From NCBI RefSeq assembly GCF_001434835.1, contig NZ_AZDV01000005.1, positions 451,248 through 515,247 of the forward strand: a stretch of DNA of 64,000 bases, read 5' to 3'. The position numbers and the translations under genes were made by a program. Positions 1-8,715 of the stretch are shown one piece after another. The notes under the pieces are model-generated. The model did not search any database, was not told the DNA's origin, and worked only from the letters and a program-made list of their open reading frames with translations. Numbering within the stretch: the first letter of the stretch is position 1; every line of letters begins with the position of its first letter. This DNA is from Levilactobacillus acidifarinae DSM 19394 = JCM 15949. Its GTDB lineage: Bacteria > Bacillota > Bacilli > Lactobacillales > Lactobacillaceae.

Positions 1-649
1 CGCCGGTCAGGTCTGCACCTCGTCTAAGCGGTTTATTGTTACCGAAAACCATTACGACGAATTCTTGGCTTCCTTAAAAAAGGCCTTTGCCGCCGTTAAG
101 CTGGGTGACCCGATGGATCCGACCACTTCGTTAGCGCCGATGAACTCCAAGAAGGCTAAGGAAAAGTTACAAGCCCAAGTGGACGCTGCGGTGGCCGGTG
201 GCGCTACGTTGGCCTTCGTGCACGATCCGGTAGCCAGTGACGGGCAGTTCTTCTTGCCCACCATCCTGACGGATATCACCAAGGACAACCCGGCGTACGG
301 CAAGGAAATGTTTGGTCCGGTAGCCCAGGTTTACAAGGTGAAGGATGACGATGAAGCCGTTGAAGTAGCCAACGATACCAACTACGGGTTAGGCGGCATT
401 GTCTTTGCCGGCACCGGGGACTACGGTGCCCAGTTGGCTTCCCGGATTGAAACCGGACAGGTCTACGTCAACACCTTCTTCAGCTCCCTACCCGAACTCG
501 AATTCGGGGGCGTGAAGAAGTCTGGTTACGGCCGTGAATTGGGACGCGAAGGAATTTCCAGTTTCGTTAACCAGGAATTAGTGGTTAAGCGCGACCGGCC
601 GAACGAAAACGAATTTGGTGGGTTGGTCTTACCGTTTCATTTAAACTAA
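1..649 (+). CDS. NAD(P)-dependent aldehyde dehydrogenase, C-terminal part (5' end outside window)
   Basis: The reading frame is open from base 2 and has no start in the window, so this is the C-terminal part (about 215 residues) of a roughly 450-480 residue aldehyde dehydrogenase. It opens at the catalytic-cysteine motif: the GQVCTSSKR segment, with the Cys codon at 14-16. Further on it has the family segments EMFGPVAQV (start of the conserved EXFGPV block) and, near the C terminus, GVKKSGYGRELG. Family members oxidise aldehydes to acids with NAD(P)+. The compact length downstream of the Cys resembles succinate-semialdehyde dehydrogenases, but the substrate cannot be fixed without the N-terminal half. 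A strong terminator follows, so it ends its own transcript. Confidence 0.93.
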   Translation, partial: AGQVCTSSKRFIVTENHYDEFLASLKKAFAAVKLGDPMDPTTSLAPMNSKKAKEKLQAQVDAAVAGGATLAFVHDPVASDGQFFLPTILTDITKDNPAYGKEMFGPVAQVYKVKDDDEAVEVANDTNYGLGGIVFAGTGDYGAQLASRIETGQVYVNTFFSSLPELEFGGVKKSGYGRELGREGISSFVNQELVVKRDRPNENEFGGLVLPFHLN

Positions 650-660
650 GCTGTTTCACG

Positions 661-692
661 AGCCGGGGGTTTTCGGTTACCCCCGGCTTTTT
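661..692 (+). terminator. Rho-independent terminator after the aldehyde dehydrogenase
   Basis: Perfect 9-bp stem (AGCCGGGGG / CCCCCGGCT) with a short loop, followed by a T run. Confidence 0.9.
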
Positions 693-801
693 GGCGCAAT
701 CATGGTGGCCATTAATCTGTAAGCGGTGCCAATTATTTTAAATTTACCCCCGAGTATGCTAATCTGAGACGTAAGCACTTCAAGAAAGGGTGAGTTTGAA
801 A

Positions 802-1551
802 ATGACAGATCGGTTAAACGGAAAAGTGGCCATCATCACGGGTGGCGTGGCTGGTATCGGCTTAGGCATTGCGGAATGTTACGTGCGCGAAGGCGCTAAA
901 GTGGTCATGACTGCTAACCATAACGTGGATGGTGGGAAGGCCGCCGTGGCCAAGTTTGGCGACGACGTGAGTCTGTTCGTCCAACAAGACGTAGCCAAGG
1001 AAGCTGACTGGCAGAAGGTGATTGATGCGACACTAGCGAAGTTTGGCAAGCTCGATATTCTGGTGAACAATGCCGGTATCGGGGGCATGAGTCCCATCAT
1101 TGAAGACCTGTCATTAGCCGATTGGCAGAAGGTCATCGACATTAACCTGACCGCCAATTTCTTGGGTGAAAAGTACGGCATCAAGGCGATGCAAAAGACC
1201 AACGACGCCAAGGGCTCCATCATCAACGTGTCTTCTGTGGCGGGCTTGGTGGGACTGCCAACCGCGCCCGCTTACTCCGCCAGCAAGGGGGGCACCCGGA
1301 TGCTGACGCACGCCACGGCGTTGAACTTAGCGCACCGGGGCATTGATATCCGCGTGAACTCCGTGCACCCTGGTTGGATTGACACCGCCATCGTACCAGC
1401 GGCGGCTAAGGAACAGTTGATCAAGACCATTCCGGTGGGCCACATGGGTGAACCCAAGGATATTGGGGAAGTCTGTGTCTACTTAGGGAGTGACGAATCT
1501 AAGTTTGCCAACGGGGCCGAATTCACGGTCGACGGGGCTCAACGCGCCTAG
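802..1551 (+). CDS. SDR-family alcohol dehydrogenase, similar to (R)-specific ADH of lactobacilli
   Basis: This is a classical short-chain dehydrogenase of 249 residues. It has the N-terminal Gly-rich cofactor motif ([10 protein letters not shown], about residues 14-23), NNAG near residue 87, catalytic Ser in NVSSVAG and the YSASK Tyr/Lys pair. The C-terminal pattern ([29 protein letters not shown]) closely resembles the NADP-dependent (R)-alcohol dehydrogenases of L. brevis and L. kefiri, which reduce ketones and aldehydes. The final residues differ from that family as I remember it, so substrate range is an inference. I chose ATG 802 because AAGAAAGGG (781-790) is well spaced for it; the in-frame GTG at 790 lies inside that ribosome binding site. 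It stands alone between two terminators. Confidence 0.9.
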   Translation: MTDRLNGKVAIITGGVAGIGLGIAECYVREGAKVVMTANHNVDGGKAAVAKFGDDVSLFVQQDVAKEADWQKVIDATLAKFGKLDILVNNAGIGGMSPIIEDLSLADWQKVIDINLTANFLGEKYGIKAMQKTNDAKGSIINVSSVAGLVGLPTAPAYSASKGGTRMLTHATALNLAHRGIDIRVNSVHPGWIDTAIVPAAAKEQLIKTIPVGHMGEPKDIGEVCVYLGSDESKFANGAEFTVDGAQRA

Positions 1552-1580
1552 TTGCTTCTTTTAAATTTGCGAATCAGGCC

Positions 1581-1613
1581 AAAAGCAGCGTCTTCACGGA
1601 CGGTGCTTTTTAT
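1581..1613 (+). terminator. Terminator after the SDR gene
   Basis: A 12-bp imperfect stem (AAAAGCAGCGTC against GACGGTGCTTTT, one mismatch) ending in T-rich sequence. Confidence 0.65.
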
Positions 1614-1627
1614 TTGATTTAACGGTA

Positions 1628-1656
1628 TTGCAAGCGTTTGCACGAACTGCTAAGAT
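1628..1656 (+). promoter_or_regulatory. Promoter with overlapping cre (CcpA) site for the alpha-glucosidase
   Basis: A -35 TTGCAA (1628-1633) and -10 TAAGAT (1651-1656) are 17 bases apart. A palindromic TGCAAGCGTTTGCA (1629-1642) matches the cre pattern TGNAANCGNNNNCA exactly and covers the -35. Such placement normally means carbon catabolite repression by CcpA; that is inferred from family knowledge. Confidence 0.7.
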
Positions 1657-1704
1657 GGGGGCAGGACAACCAACTTAACATTGTGTTGAAGGGATCCAAC
1701 TAAC

Positions 1705-4014
1705 ATGACTACTTTACCAACTTACACGCAAACCGGGCAGACCGTGACCTTTAATTTTGCCACCAACTTACAACTCACGGTCCTGACCGCTAGTATCATT
1801 CATCTCTTTAGCGACCGGGGCGAACCCGGCACTTCCTACGCCGTTGAGGGCGATAAACAACAACCGACCGCCTTTACGGTGACCAATCAGGGCGACCATT
1901 ACGACCTCACGACCGCCGCTTTGACCGTGCACCTGGATGCGACGGGACACGTGGACGTCGACGATGCGGCGGGTCACCCGCTCATCACTGATTATCGCGG
2001 GAAACGGCAATTACTCGACAAGGGCGTCGACAAGGTGCACCAACGCTTGGTTGAAGCCGAAGGGCACAGCATTAACGGCGCCACCGTCCAGGGCGACCAA
2101 GGGTATCAGGTCATCAAAGCCTTAGCCGCCGATGAACACCTGTACGGCCTGGGTGATAAACCCGGCTACCTGGATAAACGGGGCTACGAATACGACAACT
2201 GGAACAGTGACAACCCGGACGCACACCTGGAAACCTTTACTAAGCTCTACAAGTCGATTCCGGTGTTGTTGGGGTTGAAGAACGGTCATCCGTACGGCCT
2301 GTTCTTCGATAATCCCTACCGGAGTCATTTTGACTTGGGAAAGGAAAGTCCGCACTACTATTTCTATTCGGTGGTCGCGGGCAACTTGGATTACTACATT
2401 TTAGGTGGGGCTAGCTTAAAGGCCGTTGTGACCAACTACACCTACCTGACCGGTCGAACGCCGTTACCGCAGAAGTGGACGCTGGGTTACCAGCAGTCCC
2501 GGTGGGGGTATAGCGCCAGTCAAAAAGAAGTTCAGGCGATTGCCGACGATCTCGAACAAAACGACCTACCCTGCGATGCGATTCACTTCGACGTCGACTA
2601 CATGCGCGGCTACCGGGTCTTTACCTGGGATACTGACAAGTACCCGGCTGGTCCCGGCGAGTTTATCGCCCAACTTAAGCAGCGCGGCATTCGGGTGATT
2701 CCCATCATCGATCCGGGCGTCAAGCAGGATCCGGACTATGCCGTTTACGCGACGGGCCTCAAAAACGATTATTTCGTCAAATCCCCCAACGGACAGGTCT
2801 ACATTAACCAGGTCTGGCCGGGAAACGCAGCCTTTCCGGACTTTGGCCGCCCAGCGGTACGGGATTGGTGGGCCCACAACGTTAAATTTTTGACCGACTT
2901 GGGCGTTGCCGGCGTTTGGAACGACATGAACGAACCGGCGTCGTTTCAGGGACCGATTCCCAACGACGTGGTCTTCTCCGATCAGGATCGTCCGGCCACG
3001 CATAAGAAGATGCACAACGTTTACGGCCACAACATGGCCCAAGCGACCTACGCCGGGCTAAAGGCTCAGCAACATCGGCGACCGTTCGTGATTACCCGGG
3101 CGGCCTACGCGGGAACGCAGAAGTACGCGACCGTGTGGACCGGCGATAATCAGAGTATCTGGCCGCACGTGCAACTGTTGATTCCCCAATTGTGCACGTT
3201 GGGGTTGAGCGGGTTTAGTTTCGTGGGCACGGATATCGGGGGGTTCGGAGCCGATACCACGCCGGAACTGCTGACGCGCTGGATCGAAGCGGGCCTGTTT
3301 AGCCCACTGTTCCGCAATCACGCGGCGATGGGCACGCGCCACCAGGAACCCTGGGTTTTCGGGGAACCCACGTTAAGTATTTATCGGAAATATTTGAAGT
3401 TACGTTACCGGTTTGTGCCGTACCTCTACGACCTCTTTGCCCAAGAAACCCAGACTGGGCTGCCAATTATGCGGCCGTTGGTTTTAAACGACGACCAGGA
3501 TCCCCGGAACCGGGAGATTAACGACGAGTACATGGTGGGTGATACCGTCTTGGTTGCACCGGTGGTTCAACAGGGGCAAACGAAGCGGTTGGTTTACCTG
3601 CCACGTGGCGAGTGGGTCGACTTCTGGAATAACCGGGAATACGCCGGACAACAAGACATCGTGGTAGATGCGCCACTGGATAAGTTACCGTTGTTCGTGC
3701 GGAAGAACACCTTGTTACCGTGGGGGCCCGCGGTTAGCCATATCGGTGACCAACCGGATACCGCGATGACGTTTCGGTTATTCGGCGACCACGGGACTTA
3801 CGACCATTACCAGGATAACGGCACGGATTTCAAATACCAGACCGGGGAATGGAACGGTTATCGGGTGGCTGTGTCTCACAATCAGGTGACGGTCACCCTG
3901 ACCCATCACGGTTATGCGGCGGTCTACCAGACGATTCACGTGGCTTTGGCGGATCGCGTGGTCACGTTGACGTATCAAGCGTCTACGCAAACGTACGGAC
4001 CACAAGCATTATAA
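1705..4014 (+). CDS. Glycoside hydrolase family 31 alpha-glucosidase
   Basis: A 769-residue intracellular GH31 enzyme without a signal peptide. The nucleophile motif WNDMNEP places the catalytic Asp at residue 407. The acid/base motif WTGDNQS places the second Asp at about 481. The downstream GTDIGGF and RNHAAMG segments are also typical. The N-terminal beta-sandwich (residues 1-230) precedes the TIM barrel and the C-terminal beta domains. Family members release glucose from the non-reducing ends of maltose, isomaltose or other alpha-glucosides; linkage preference cannot be read from sequence. The promoter carries a cre site, so the gene is probably repressed during growth on preferred sugars. 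It is monocistronic, facing mntH across a shared terminator. Confidence 0.93.
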   Translation: MTTLPTYTQTGQTVTFNFATNLQLTVLTASIIHLFSDRGEPGTSYAVEGDKQQPTAFTVTNQGDHYDLTTAALTVHLDATGHVDVDDAAGHPLITDYRGKRQLLDKGVDKVHQRLVEAEGHSINGATVQGDQGYQVIKALAADEHLYGLGDKPGYLDKRGYEYDNWNSDNPDAHLETFTKLYKSIPVLLGLKNGHPYGLFFDNPYRSHFDLGKESPHYYFYSVVAGNLDYYILGGASLKAVVTNYTYLTGRTPLPQKWTLGYQQSRWGYSASQKEVQAIADDLEQNDLPCDAIHFDVDYMRGYRVFTWDTDKYPAGPGEFIAQLKQRGIRVIPIIDPGVKQDPDYAVYATGLKNDYFVKSPNGQVYINQVWPGNAAFPDFGRPAVRDWWAHNVKFLTDLGVAGVWNDMNEPASFQGPIPNDVVFSDQDRPATHKKMHNVYGHNMAQATYAGLKAQQHRRPFVITRAAYAGTQKYATVWTGDNQSIWPHVQLLIPQLCTLGLSGFSFVGTDIGGFGADTTPELLTRWIEAGLFSPLFRNHAAMGTRHQEPWVFGEPTLSIYRKYLKLRYRFVPYLYDLFAQETQTGLPIMRPLVLNDDQDPRNREINDEYMVGDTVLVAPVVQQGQTKRLVYLPRGEWVDFWNNREYAGQQDIVVDAPLDKLPLFVRKNTLLPWGPAVSHIGDQPDTAMTFRLFGDHGTYDHYQDNGTDFKYQTGEWNGYRVAVSHNQVTVTLTHHGYAAVYQTIHVALADRVVTLTYQASTQTYGPQAL

Positions 4015-4021
4015 GGACAGC

Positions 4022-4060
4022 AAAAAAGCATTTCACCCAGACGAGTGAAATGCTTTTTAA
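4022..4060. terminator. Bidirectional terminator between the alpha-glucosidase and mntH
   Basis: Perfect 10-bp stem (AGCATTTCAC / GTGAAATGCT) with an A run before and a T run after, serving both convergent genes. Confidence 0.9.
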
Positions 4061-4067
4061 ATTGGCT

Positions 4068-5447
4068 TTATTTAACGATGCCAATGGTATTTAAAATCAG
4101 GTAAACGTTTAAGATGATCAGCACCACGGTGACGAACCAAGACAGGTACTTGACCCAACTACGGTTCGCAAATTCGCCCATCAGCTTACGGTTACTGGTA
4201 AACAGCACCAGCGGAATCATGGCGAACGGTAACGCGATACTCAAGAAGACCTGGGAAAGCGTCAACAGATTTTCAATCTTGGCTTCGTTGCCGTGATAGT
4301 AGAGGGCAAACGCGACCACGGGCGTCACGGAGATTAACCGGGTCAGCAACCGTTGGGCCCACAGGGGCATCTTCAGGTTGATGAACCCTTCCATGATGAT
4401 CTGACCGGCTAAGGTCCCGGTAATCGTGGAACTTTGCCCGGACGCTAACAGGGCTAAGGCAAATAGCATACTCAGAATCGGACTGGCGATGGCCCCCACG
4501 ATTTGGTTGTTGCTCAGCGCGTTGTATAAGTCCACGAAACGGCCCAAGTCACTGTTCGTGCCATAGAAGAGGGCGGCCCCTAAGATCAACAGTAAACTGT
4601 TGACCACGAAGGCTAACGTCAATTGAATGTTGGAATCGATCGTGGTGAACCGGATGGCTTGCGCCACACTCTTGCGGTCCTTGCGGTCGAAGTTCCGGGT
4701 CTGTGAAATTGATGACCCCAGGTAAAGGTCATGGGGCATCACCGTCGCCCCAACGATTCCTAAGGATAGGTAGAGCATCCCGTGATTGGTGACCACGTGA
4801 GTCGAGGGGAGGTACCCCTTTAAGACTTGGCTCATCTGAGGTTGCGAGAGAATCACTTCATATAGGAAGACGAAGAGAATGACGGCAACCAGCGTCGCCA
4901 CGATGGCTTCAATCTTGCGGAAGCCTAGTTTCATTAAGACTAATAAGAGCAAAACATCGGCGGCGGTAATTAAGATCCCGACAATCAGGGGGAAGCCGAA
5001 GAGTAACTCTAAGGCAATCCCAGACCCGATAATTTCGGCAATATCCGTGGCCACAATGGCGGCTTCGGTGATGATCCACAGGACGATCCCGGTAAATTTA
5101 CCGGTGTGTTCCCGGGTGAGTTGCGCCAAATCTTTCCCCGTTACAATCCCGAGTCTAGCCGACATGGCTTGCAGAAGCATGGCAATCAGACTCGACATCA
5201 GAACGACGGTCAGCAGGGTGTACTTGTAGTTGGCCCCACCACCGATTGACGTAATCCAGTTCCCTGGGTCCATATACCCGACGGCAATCAGGGCGCCCGG
5301 ACCAGTGTAGGCAATTAAGGTTCGCCAGAAGCCGGCGTTTTGCGGCACATCCACACTCCCGTTAACTTCGTCGAGACTCTTTTGGCCGGACCCCGTTGAC
5401 TCGAGCATGTGATGCTTGGTTTTCGCATCGGTTTCGCGATTTTTCAT
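4068..5447 (-). CDS. mntH: Nramp-family manganese/divalent metal transporter MntH
   Basis: A 459-residue membrane protein with about 11-12 hydrophobic segments after a polar N-terminal tail of about 40 residues. The two unwound-helix metal-binding motifs of Nramp carriers are present: DPGNW in TM1 (residues 60-64) and MPH in TM6 (residues 237-239). Nramp proteins import Mn2+ (and Fe2+) with protons. Lactobacilli accumulate Mn for oxidative-stress defence, and several carry more than one mntH. The gene has a promoter with a 160-170 base leader (see below), which suggests post-initiation control. Convergent with the GH31 gene. Confidence 0.95.
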   Translation of the reverse strand: MKNRETDAKTKHHMLESTGSGQKSLDEVNGSVDVPQNAGFWRTLIAYTGPGALIAVGYMDPGNWITSIGGGANYKYTLLTVVLMSSLIAMLLQAMSARLGIVTGKDLAQLTREHTGKFTGIVLWIITEAAIVATDIAEIIGSGIALELLFGFPLIVGILITAADVLLLLVLMKLGFRKIEAIVATLVAVILFVFLYEVILSQPQMSQVLKGYLPSTHVVTNHGMLYLSLGIVGATVMPHDLYLGSSISQTRNFDRKDRKSVAQAIRFTTIDSNIQLTLAFVVNSLLLILGAALFYGTNSDLGRFVDLYNALSNNQIVGAIASPILSMLFALALLASGQSSTITGTLAGQIIMEGFINLKMPLWAQRLLTRLISVTPVVAFALYYHGNEAKIENLLTLSQVFLSIALPFAMIPLVLFTSNRKLMGEFANRSWVKYLSWFVTVVLIILNVYLILNTIGIVK

Positions 5448-5625
5448 TGAAAAACCCCTCTTTTCTATTCAGTTTTAGAAATTCAGGTAGTCAGTAGACT
5501 GCTGCTTTTCTACGTGGCAACGGGACCGGTGACCGGTCATCAGACGATTAACTCGCTCGTCGCTCCCGCTATCAATTCAACCGTAAGTATAAGCTAATTA
5601 GGCGGGATGTCAACTGTTAGTGTCG
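5448..5625 (-). promoter_or_regulatory. mntH promoter and long structured 5' leader
   Basis: On the minus strand a -35 TTGACA (+ strand 5608-5613) and a -10 TATACT (5586-5591) are 16 bases apart, giving a leader of roughly 130 bases before the mntH start. The leader holds a hairpin from GACCGG/CCGGTC (5524-5538) and a GCAGCAGTCTACTGAC segment (5491-5506). I could not match it to the yybP-ykoY manganese riboswitch consensus, and there is no obvious terminator hairpin before the ribosome binding site. Metal-responsive control is therefore only a suggestion. Confidence 0.55.
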
Positions 5626-5819
5626 TTGATTTAGGAGTCCCTAAAAAGATTTTTACCGTAAAAATATTATAAGTTATCGGGATGGCAACGGTTCCGCGTG
5701 GCCAACAACTTTTTTCGAAAAAATATGGACCGGTTAAACGTGTCAAACGAGATGAAAAAAACTTGGGGGCCCTGATGGTTTAGACGTTAATTAGAAGATG
5801 TCGCTTATAAAATAAAATA

Positions 5820-5854
5820 ACCTAGTTTCAAAAACTAGGTGAGTGCGTTATAAT
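5820..5854 (+). promoter_or_regulatory. degV promoter with inverted repeat over the -35
   Basis: The -35 TTTCAA (5826-5831) and -10 TATAAT (5849-5854) are 17 bases apart. A perfect 9-bp inverted repeat ACCTAGTTT / AAACTAGGT with a 3-base centre (5820-5840) covers the -35, as a repressor operator would. The regulator is unknown. The rest of the mntH-degV gap (5626-5819) is AT-rich without a recognisable gene. Confidence 0.6.
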
Positions 5855-5925
5855 CGTTTTAATCAAGCGGGTGGGTAAGTTCCCGTCCGCCAGCTAACTG
5901 AAAATTTAAGAAACGAGGCATTAAT

Positions 5926-6780
5926 ATGGCAGCAGAGAAAATTGCAATTTTAGTCGATTCATGTTCCGACGTTCCCAGCGACGTGCTCCACGCCGCCGAT
6001 ATGGCGTTGGCCCCGATGAACGTGATTTTTCGAGATCGCGTCTACGAGGACCGGGTAACCATTACGCCGGCCGAATTTTACCGCCGGCAGGCCACGGAAC
6101 CGGCCAGCACGGCTAGCCCCACGGGGAAACGAATTATTGAAGCGTTTGAACAGATTCAGGCATCGGGCTACACCCACGTGATTGCCGTGAGCATCTCGGC
6201 GAAACTCTCCGGCACCTATCAAGAGATGAAGTTATTGGCGGCAGATTTTCCGCTAACGGTGCACGTCGTTAATACCCGTAGTGTGGGGATCGGTAGTGGG
6301 TTTGCGGCCATTTACGCTGCGCAATTACGGGATCAGGGACTGTCCTTTGACCAAATCGTGGCCGAGGTCGAACGGGTGACCGCGCAGACTAAGGTCTTCT
6401 TCTACGTGCCGAGCCTGAAATATCTGCAGGCTGGGGGCCGAATCGGTCGAGTTGCCGGGATGGCGGGGACCTTACTGAACGTGAAGCCCATCATCTCTTG
6501 TGATGATCAGGGGGTCTATTACCCCATTGCCAAGGTCCGCGGAGAGAAGCGCACCTTAAAAAAGTTAATGGACCTGGTGGCCCAAAGTATCGGTACGGCC
6601 ACCAAGGTGAACCTCGCCGTGGTTGATGGGGTGAATCCCACCTTGCGTGAGGAGGTGCTCCAACGGTTAAAAGCGACTTACCCGCAGGTTTTGCAGTGGT
6701 ACGCTGGCGACGTTTCACCGGCGCTAGGGGTGCATACTGGTCCGGGACTGATTGGCATTGGCGTGCAGGTTTTAGACTAA
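5926..6780 (+). CDS. DegV family (FakB-like) fatty-acid-binding protein
   Basis: A 284-residue cytoplasmic protein with the DegV fold signature: DSCSD near the N terminus (residues 11-15), the SxSxxLSGTYQ segment (about residues 88-98) that contacts the lipid head group, and GRIGR with downstream KPI in the second domain. DegV proteins (FakB) hold a fatty acid for phosphorylation by the kinase FakA, feeding exogenous fatty acids into phospholipid synthesis. No fakA gene is adjacent. It is transcribed alone from the promoter overlapped by an inverted repeat. Family assignment is firm; the lipid bound is unknown. Confidence 0.92.
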   Translation: MAAEKIAILVDSCSDVPSDVLHAADMALAPMNVIFRDRVYEDRVTITPAEFYRRQATEPASTASPTGKRIIEAFEQIQASGYTHVIAVSISAKLSGTYQEMKLLAADFPLTVHVVNTRSVGIGSGFAAIYAAQLRDQGLSFDQIVAEVERVTAQTKVFFYVPSLKYLQAGGRIGRVAGMAGTLLNVKPIISCDDQGVYYPIAKVRGEKRTLKKLMDLVAQSIGTATKVNLAVVDGVNPTLREEVLQRLKATYPQVLQWYAGDVSPALGVHTGPGLIGIGVQVLD

Positions 6781-6813
6781 AAGAAAACCACGATGGCGGG
6801 TGCGCTATCGTGG
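6781..6813 (-). terminator. Hairpin after degV whose T run faces the minus strand
   Basis: An 11-bp stem with one G-T pair (CCACGATGGCG / CGCTATCGTGG, 6788-6813). The T run exists only on the minus-strand side (AAGAAAA at 6781-6787). Reading plus-ward there is no T run, so for degV it is a weak terminator, while it could stop antisense transcription coming from the right. Confidence 0.4.
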
Positions 6814-7129
6814 CTTGAGGGGGGTACGAGCAGAGTTTAAGACTTTGGGGGAGTGCTAAGTTCCGCTCGTAAGAATAATAAGAATTTGGTGCAACTTCAG
6901 TTAACAGCGTCACGGCTATTAACTTGACTGTAGTGTAACCCTTACCTGTGATTGGGCGCAATTGATTGGTTCGATAAATATCTTAATAATAAGGTAAGCG
7001 TTACTTGCGACCCTAACAAGTTGAAACCTTGAACGAAATATGCTAAATTAGACCGGCATTTTTGTGACAAATCGCTATAGGGAAGCGATTACAAAAACCG
7101 TTAGCTTTCCCTCCCGGGTGAAAAAAGAC
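6814..7129. other. Intergenic stretch with paired GTAAC-type inverted repeats
   Basis: No convincing gene. A possible -35 TTGACT (6924-6929) is followed 19 bases on by a poor -10, with a GTAACCCTTACC dyad (6935-6946) between them. A near-reverse-complement copy GGTAAGCGTTAC lies at 6993-7004. Such spacing resembles MerR-type promoters, but no target gene starts nearby on either strand, so this may be a relic. Confidence 0.35.
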
Positions 7130-7157
7130 CTGACAAACCATGATTTGGCCGTATAAT
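7130..7157 (+). promoter_or_regulatory. Promoter of the first DUF915 hydrolase gene
   Basis: A -35 CTGACA (7130-7135) and a -10 TATAAT (7152-7157) are 16 bases apart, about 110 bases upstream of the start codon. Confidence 0.65.
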
Positions 7158-7270
7158 AGAACTATGAGATAATCAGATGAGGGACTTGGCGGTGTCGGGT
7201 CCCCTGAAAGTAAGCGAGTGATCATCGCCTAGTGGAGGCAGTTGGATTGCTTCGGGAGGATAACGGCTTA

Positions 7271-8170
7271 ATGGATTTGAGTTTAGTAGAACTAGCAGTA
7301 ATTTCGGGTGCCACCAGCGCAATTGGACGGTTACGGACCCACCGAAAATTGGCTCGGTGGCAACGGCAACGACCGACCATTACGCCGCAAGTGCCCACCT
7401 TGTTTGTCCACGGACTGCGCGGCAGTTCCAAGACCATGAAGGAAATGTTGACGGCAGCCGTGAAATTTGGCTATCATCAGCCGTTAACTATTCATATTAC
7501 ACATGCTGGTAAATTAAAGGTGAGCGGGCGATGGGATAATTCGGTCGCCCATCCGCTGATTCAAATCACGTTTGGGAACAACCAGGCCCGGTTAGCCTTT
7601 CAGGTTCGTTGGCTTCACGAGGTGATGATCTACCTGCGCGGACAACACGGGGTCCAAGCCTATAACGCTGTGGGTCACTCCGCGGGGAGCGTGGCCTTAG
7701 TCGCTTACGCCGAAGCCTACGGGCAAGATGAGTGGTTACCCCAGTTGCAAAAGCTGGTCACGATTGCCGGACCGTTCAACGGGGTGATTGGAATGAACGA
7801 AAGCCACAACACCAACTCTTTGGCGGCGAGTGGTCGGCCCAAGATCGTGTACCCCAAGAACTTCTGGCTGCCCAGTTATGCGGACCTGTACCGGGATCGT
7901 CAACATTTCCCGGCAACGGCGGCCGTGTTGAACATCTATGGCGACATTAACGACGGGACCCATTCGGATCGCTACATCTCTACGGCCTCGGCCCGGTCAC
8001 TACGGTACTTGTTGGGATCGGTGCCGGCGAGTTTTCGGGAAGTTGGGTTTCGCGGTGCGGCGGCAGAGCACAGCCGGTTGCACGACAATCCTCACGTGCA
8101 AGAACTCGTCTTCGATTTCCTGTTTCACGCAACACATCGGCACCCAGTGGCGCCTAAAATGACTACTTAA
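7271..8170 (+). CDS. DUF915-type alpha/beta hydrolase (first of three)
   Basis: A 299-residue alpha/beta-hydrolase. The oxyanion-hole segment FVHGLRGS is near residue 40, the nucleophile elbow GHSAGS gives Ser137, and a conserved GDINDGTHSD segment near residue 225 carries candidate acid residues before the C-terminal His region (EHSRLHDNP). This arrangement is typical of the DUF915 family of LAB, whose substrates are unknown. The N terminus is hydrophobic but short, so export or membrane anchoring is uncertain. I chose ATG 7271 because GGGAGGA at 7254-7260 is well placed; the in-frame GTG at 7232 has no such site. Two other members of the same family occur at 16868 and 41946. Confidence 0.87.
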   Translation: MDLSLVELAVISGATSAIGRLRTHRKLARWQRQRPTITPQVPTLFVHGLRGSSKTMKEMLTAAVKFGYHQPLTIHITHAGKLKVSGRWDNSVAHPLIQITFGNNQARLAFQVRWLHEVMIYLRGQHGVQAYNAVGHSAGSVALVAYAEAYGQDEWLPQLQKLVTIAGPFNGVIGMNESHNTNSLAASGRPKIVYPKNFWLPSYADLYRDRQHFPATAAVLNIYGDINDGTHSDRYISTASARSLRYLLGSVPASFREVGFRGAAAEHSRLHDNPHVQELVFDFLFHATHRHPVAPKMTT

Positions 8171-8177
8171 AACTAGC

Positions 8178-8220
8178 AAAAAGCCTCGAACAACATGCGG
8201 ATTGTTCGGGGCTTTTATTT
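8178..8220 (+). terminator. Terminator after the first DUF915 gene
   Basis: A 15-bp near-perfect stem (AAAAGCCTCGAACAA / TTGTTCGGGGCTTTT) with a T-rich tail. Confidence 0.9.
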
Positions 8221-8574
8221 AGGAATCTGATCATATAAATCACTTGTTTTGGGGGGAGTGCATCTATAGACAGTGATTCCCGTTGTCTATCACAGTGCTT
8301 AAGGTCAGAACGTATCACGAACTAACTATGGGTATCATAGTCAGTTCACCGCAAGTTTGCAAGCGAACTGTAACGACTCACTTAAAGTGGTTAGACCGTT
8401 TGCTGATAAAGCTGTTATGCTTAAGGATAATGGCTATTTCGAATCACTGGTAGGTTAAACCGCGTTGGGGAGGTAAGAATTACGGTATTGACCACATTTT
8501 GGTGGTCATTGACGGGATTGAAGCGCAGAATCATAAGTTTTCACGCTAAATTACCCAACTATTTTAGGTGCATC
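8221..8574. other. Intergenic stretch, no recognisable gene
   Basis: About 350 bases. An open stretch at 8303-8458 lacks a start and a ribosome binding site and resembles nothing I know. A small hairpin TGACCAC/GTGGTCA lies near 8500-8520. Possibly decayed coding DNA. Confidence 0.4.
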
Positions 8575-8603
8575 TTGCACACACGCCCGTCACTTTTGAT
8601 AAT
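8575..8603 (+). promoter_or_regulatory. Probable promoter of the NADH oxidase gene
   Basis: A -35 TTGCAC (8575-8580) and -10 GATAAT (8598-8603) are 17 bases apart, leaving a leader of about 105 bases. Confidence 0.5.
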
Positions 8604-8715
8604 GTGTGAGGTTTTGGGGGTAAAACACCGGCTTTTGCAGGCCAAGTCGTTTATCTTTTGCTAACTTTCTAGTAGACTGCTGGTAGAATCGTTTTTTTCG
8701 TGTAGGAGGGTAAAC

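Noticed and set aside
5448..5625. yybP-ykoY manganese riboswitch in the mntH leader
   Set aside because: The conserved core sequences I know for that class are not visible and there is no terminator platform.
6491..6961. Minus-strand open frame overlapping degV
   Set aside because: It covers a well-supported DegV gene and has no ribosome binding site; composition fits a shadow frame.
8303..8458. Short open stretch that might be a gene remnant
   Set aside because: No start codon near its beginning, no ribosome binding site and no recognisable similarity.
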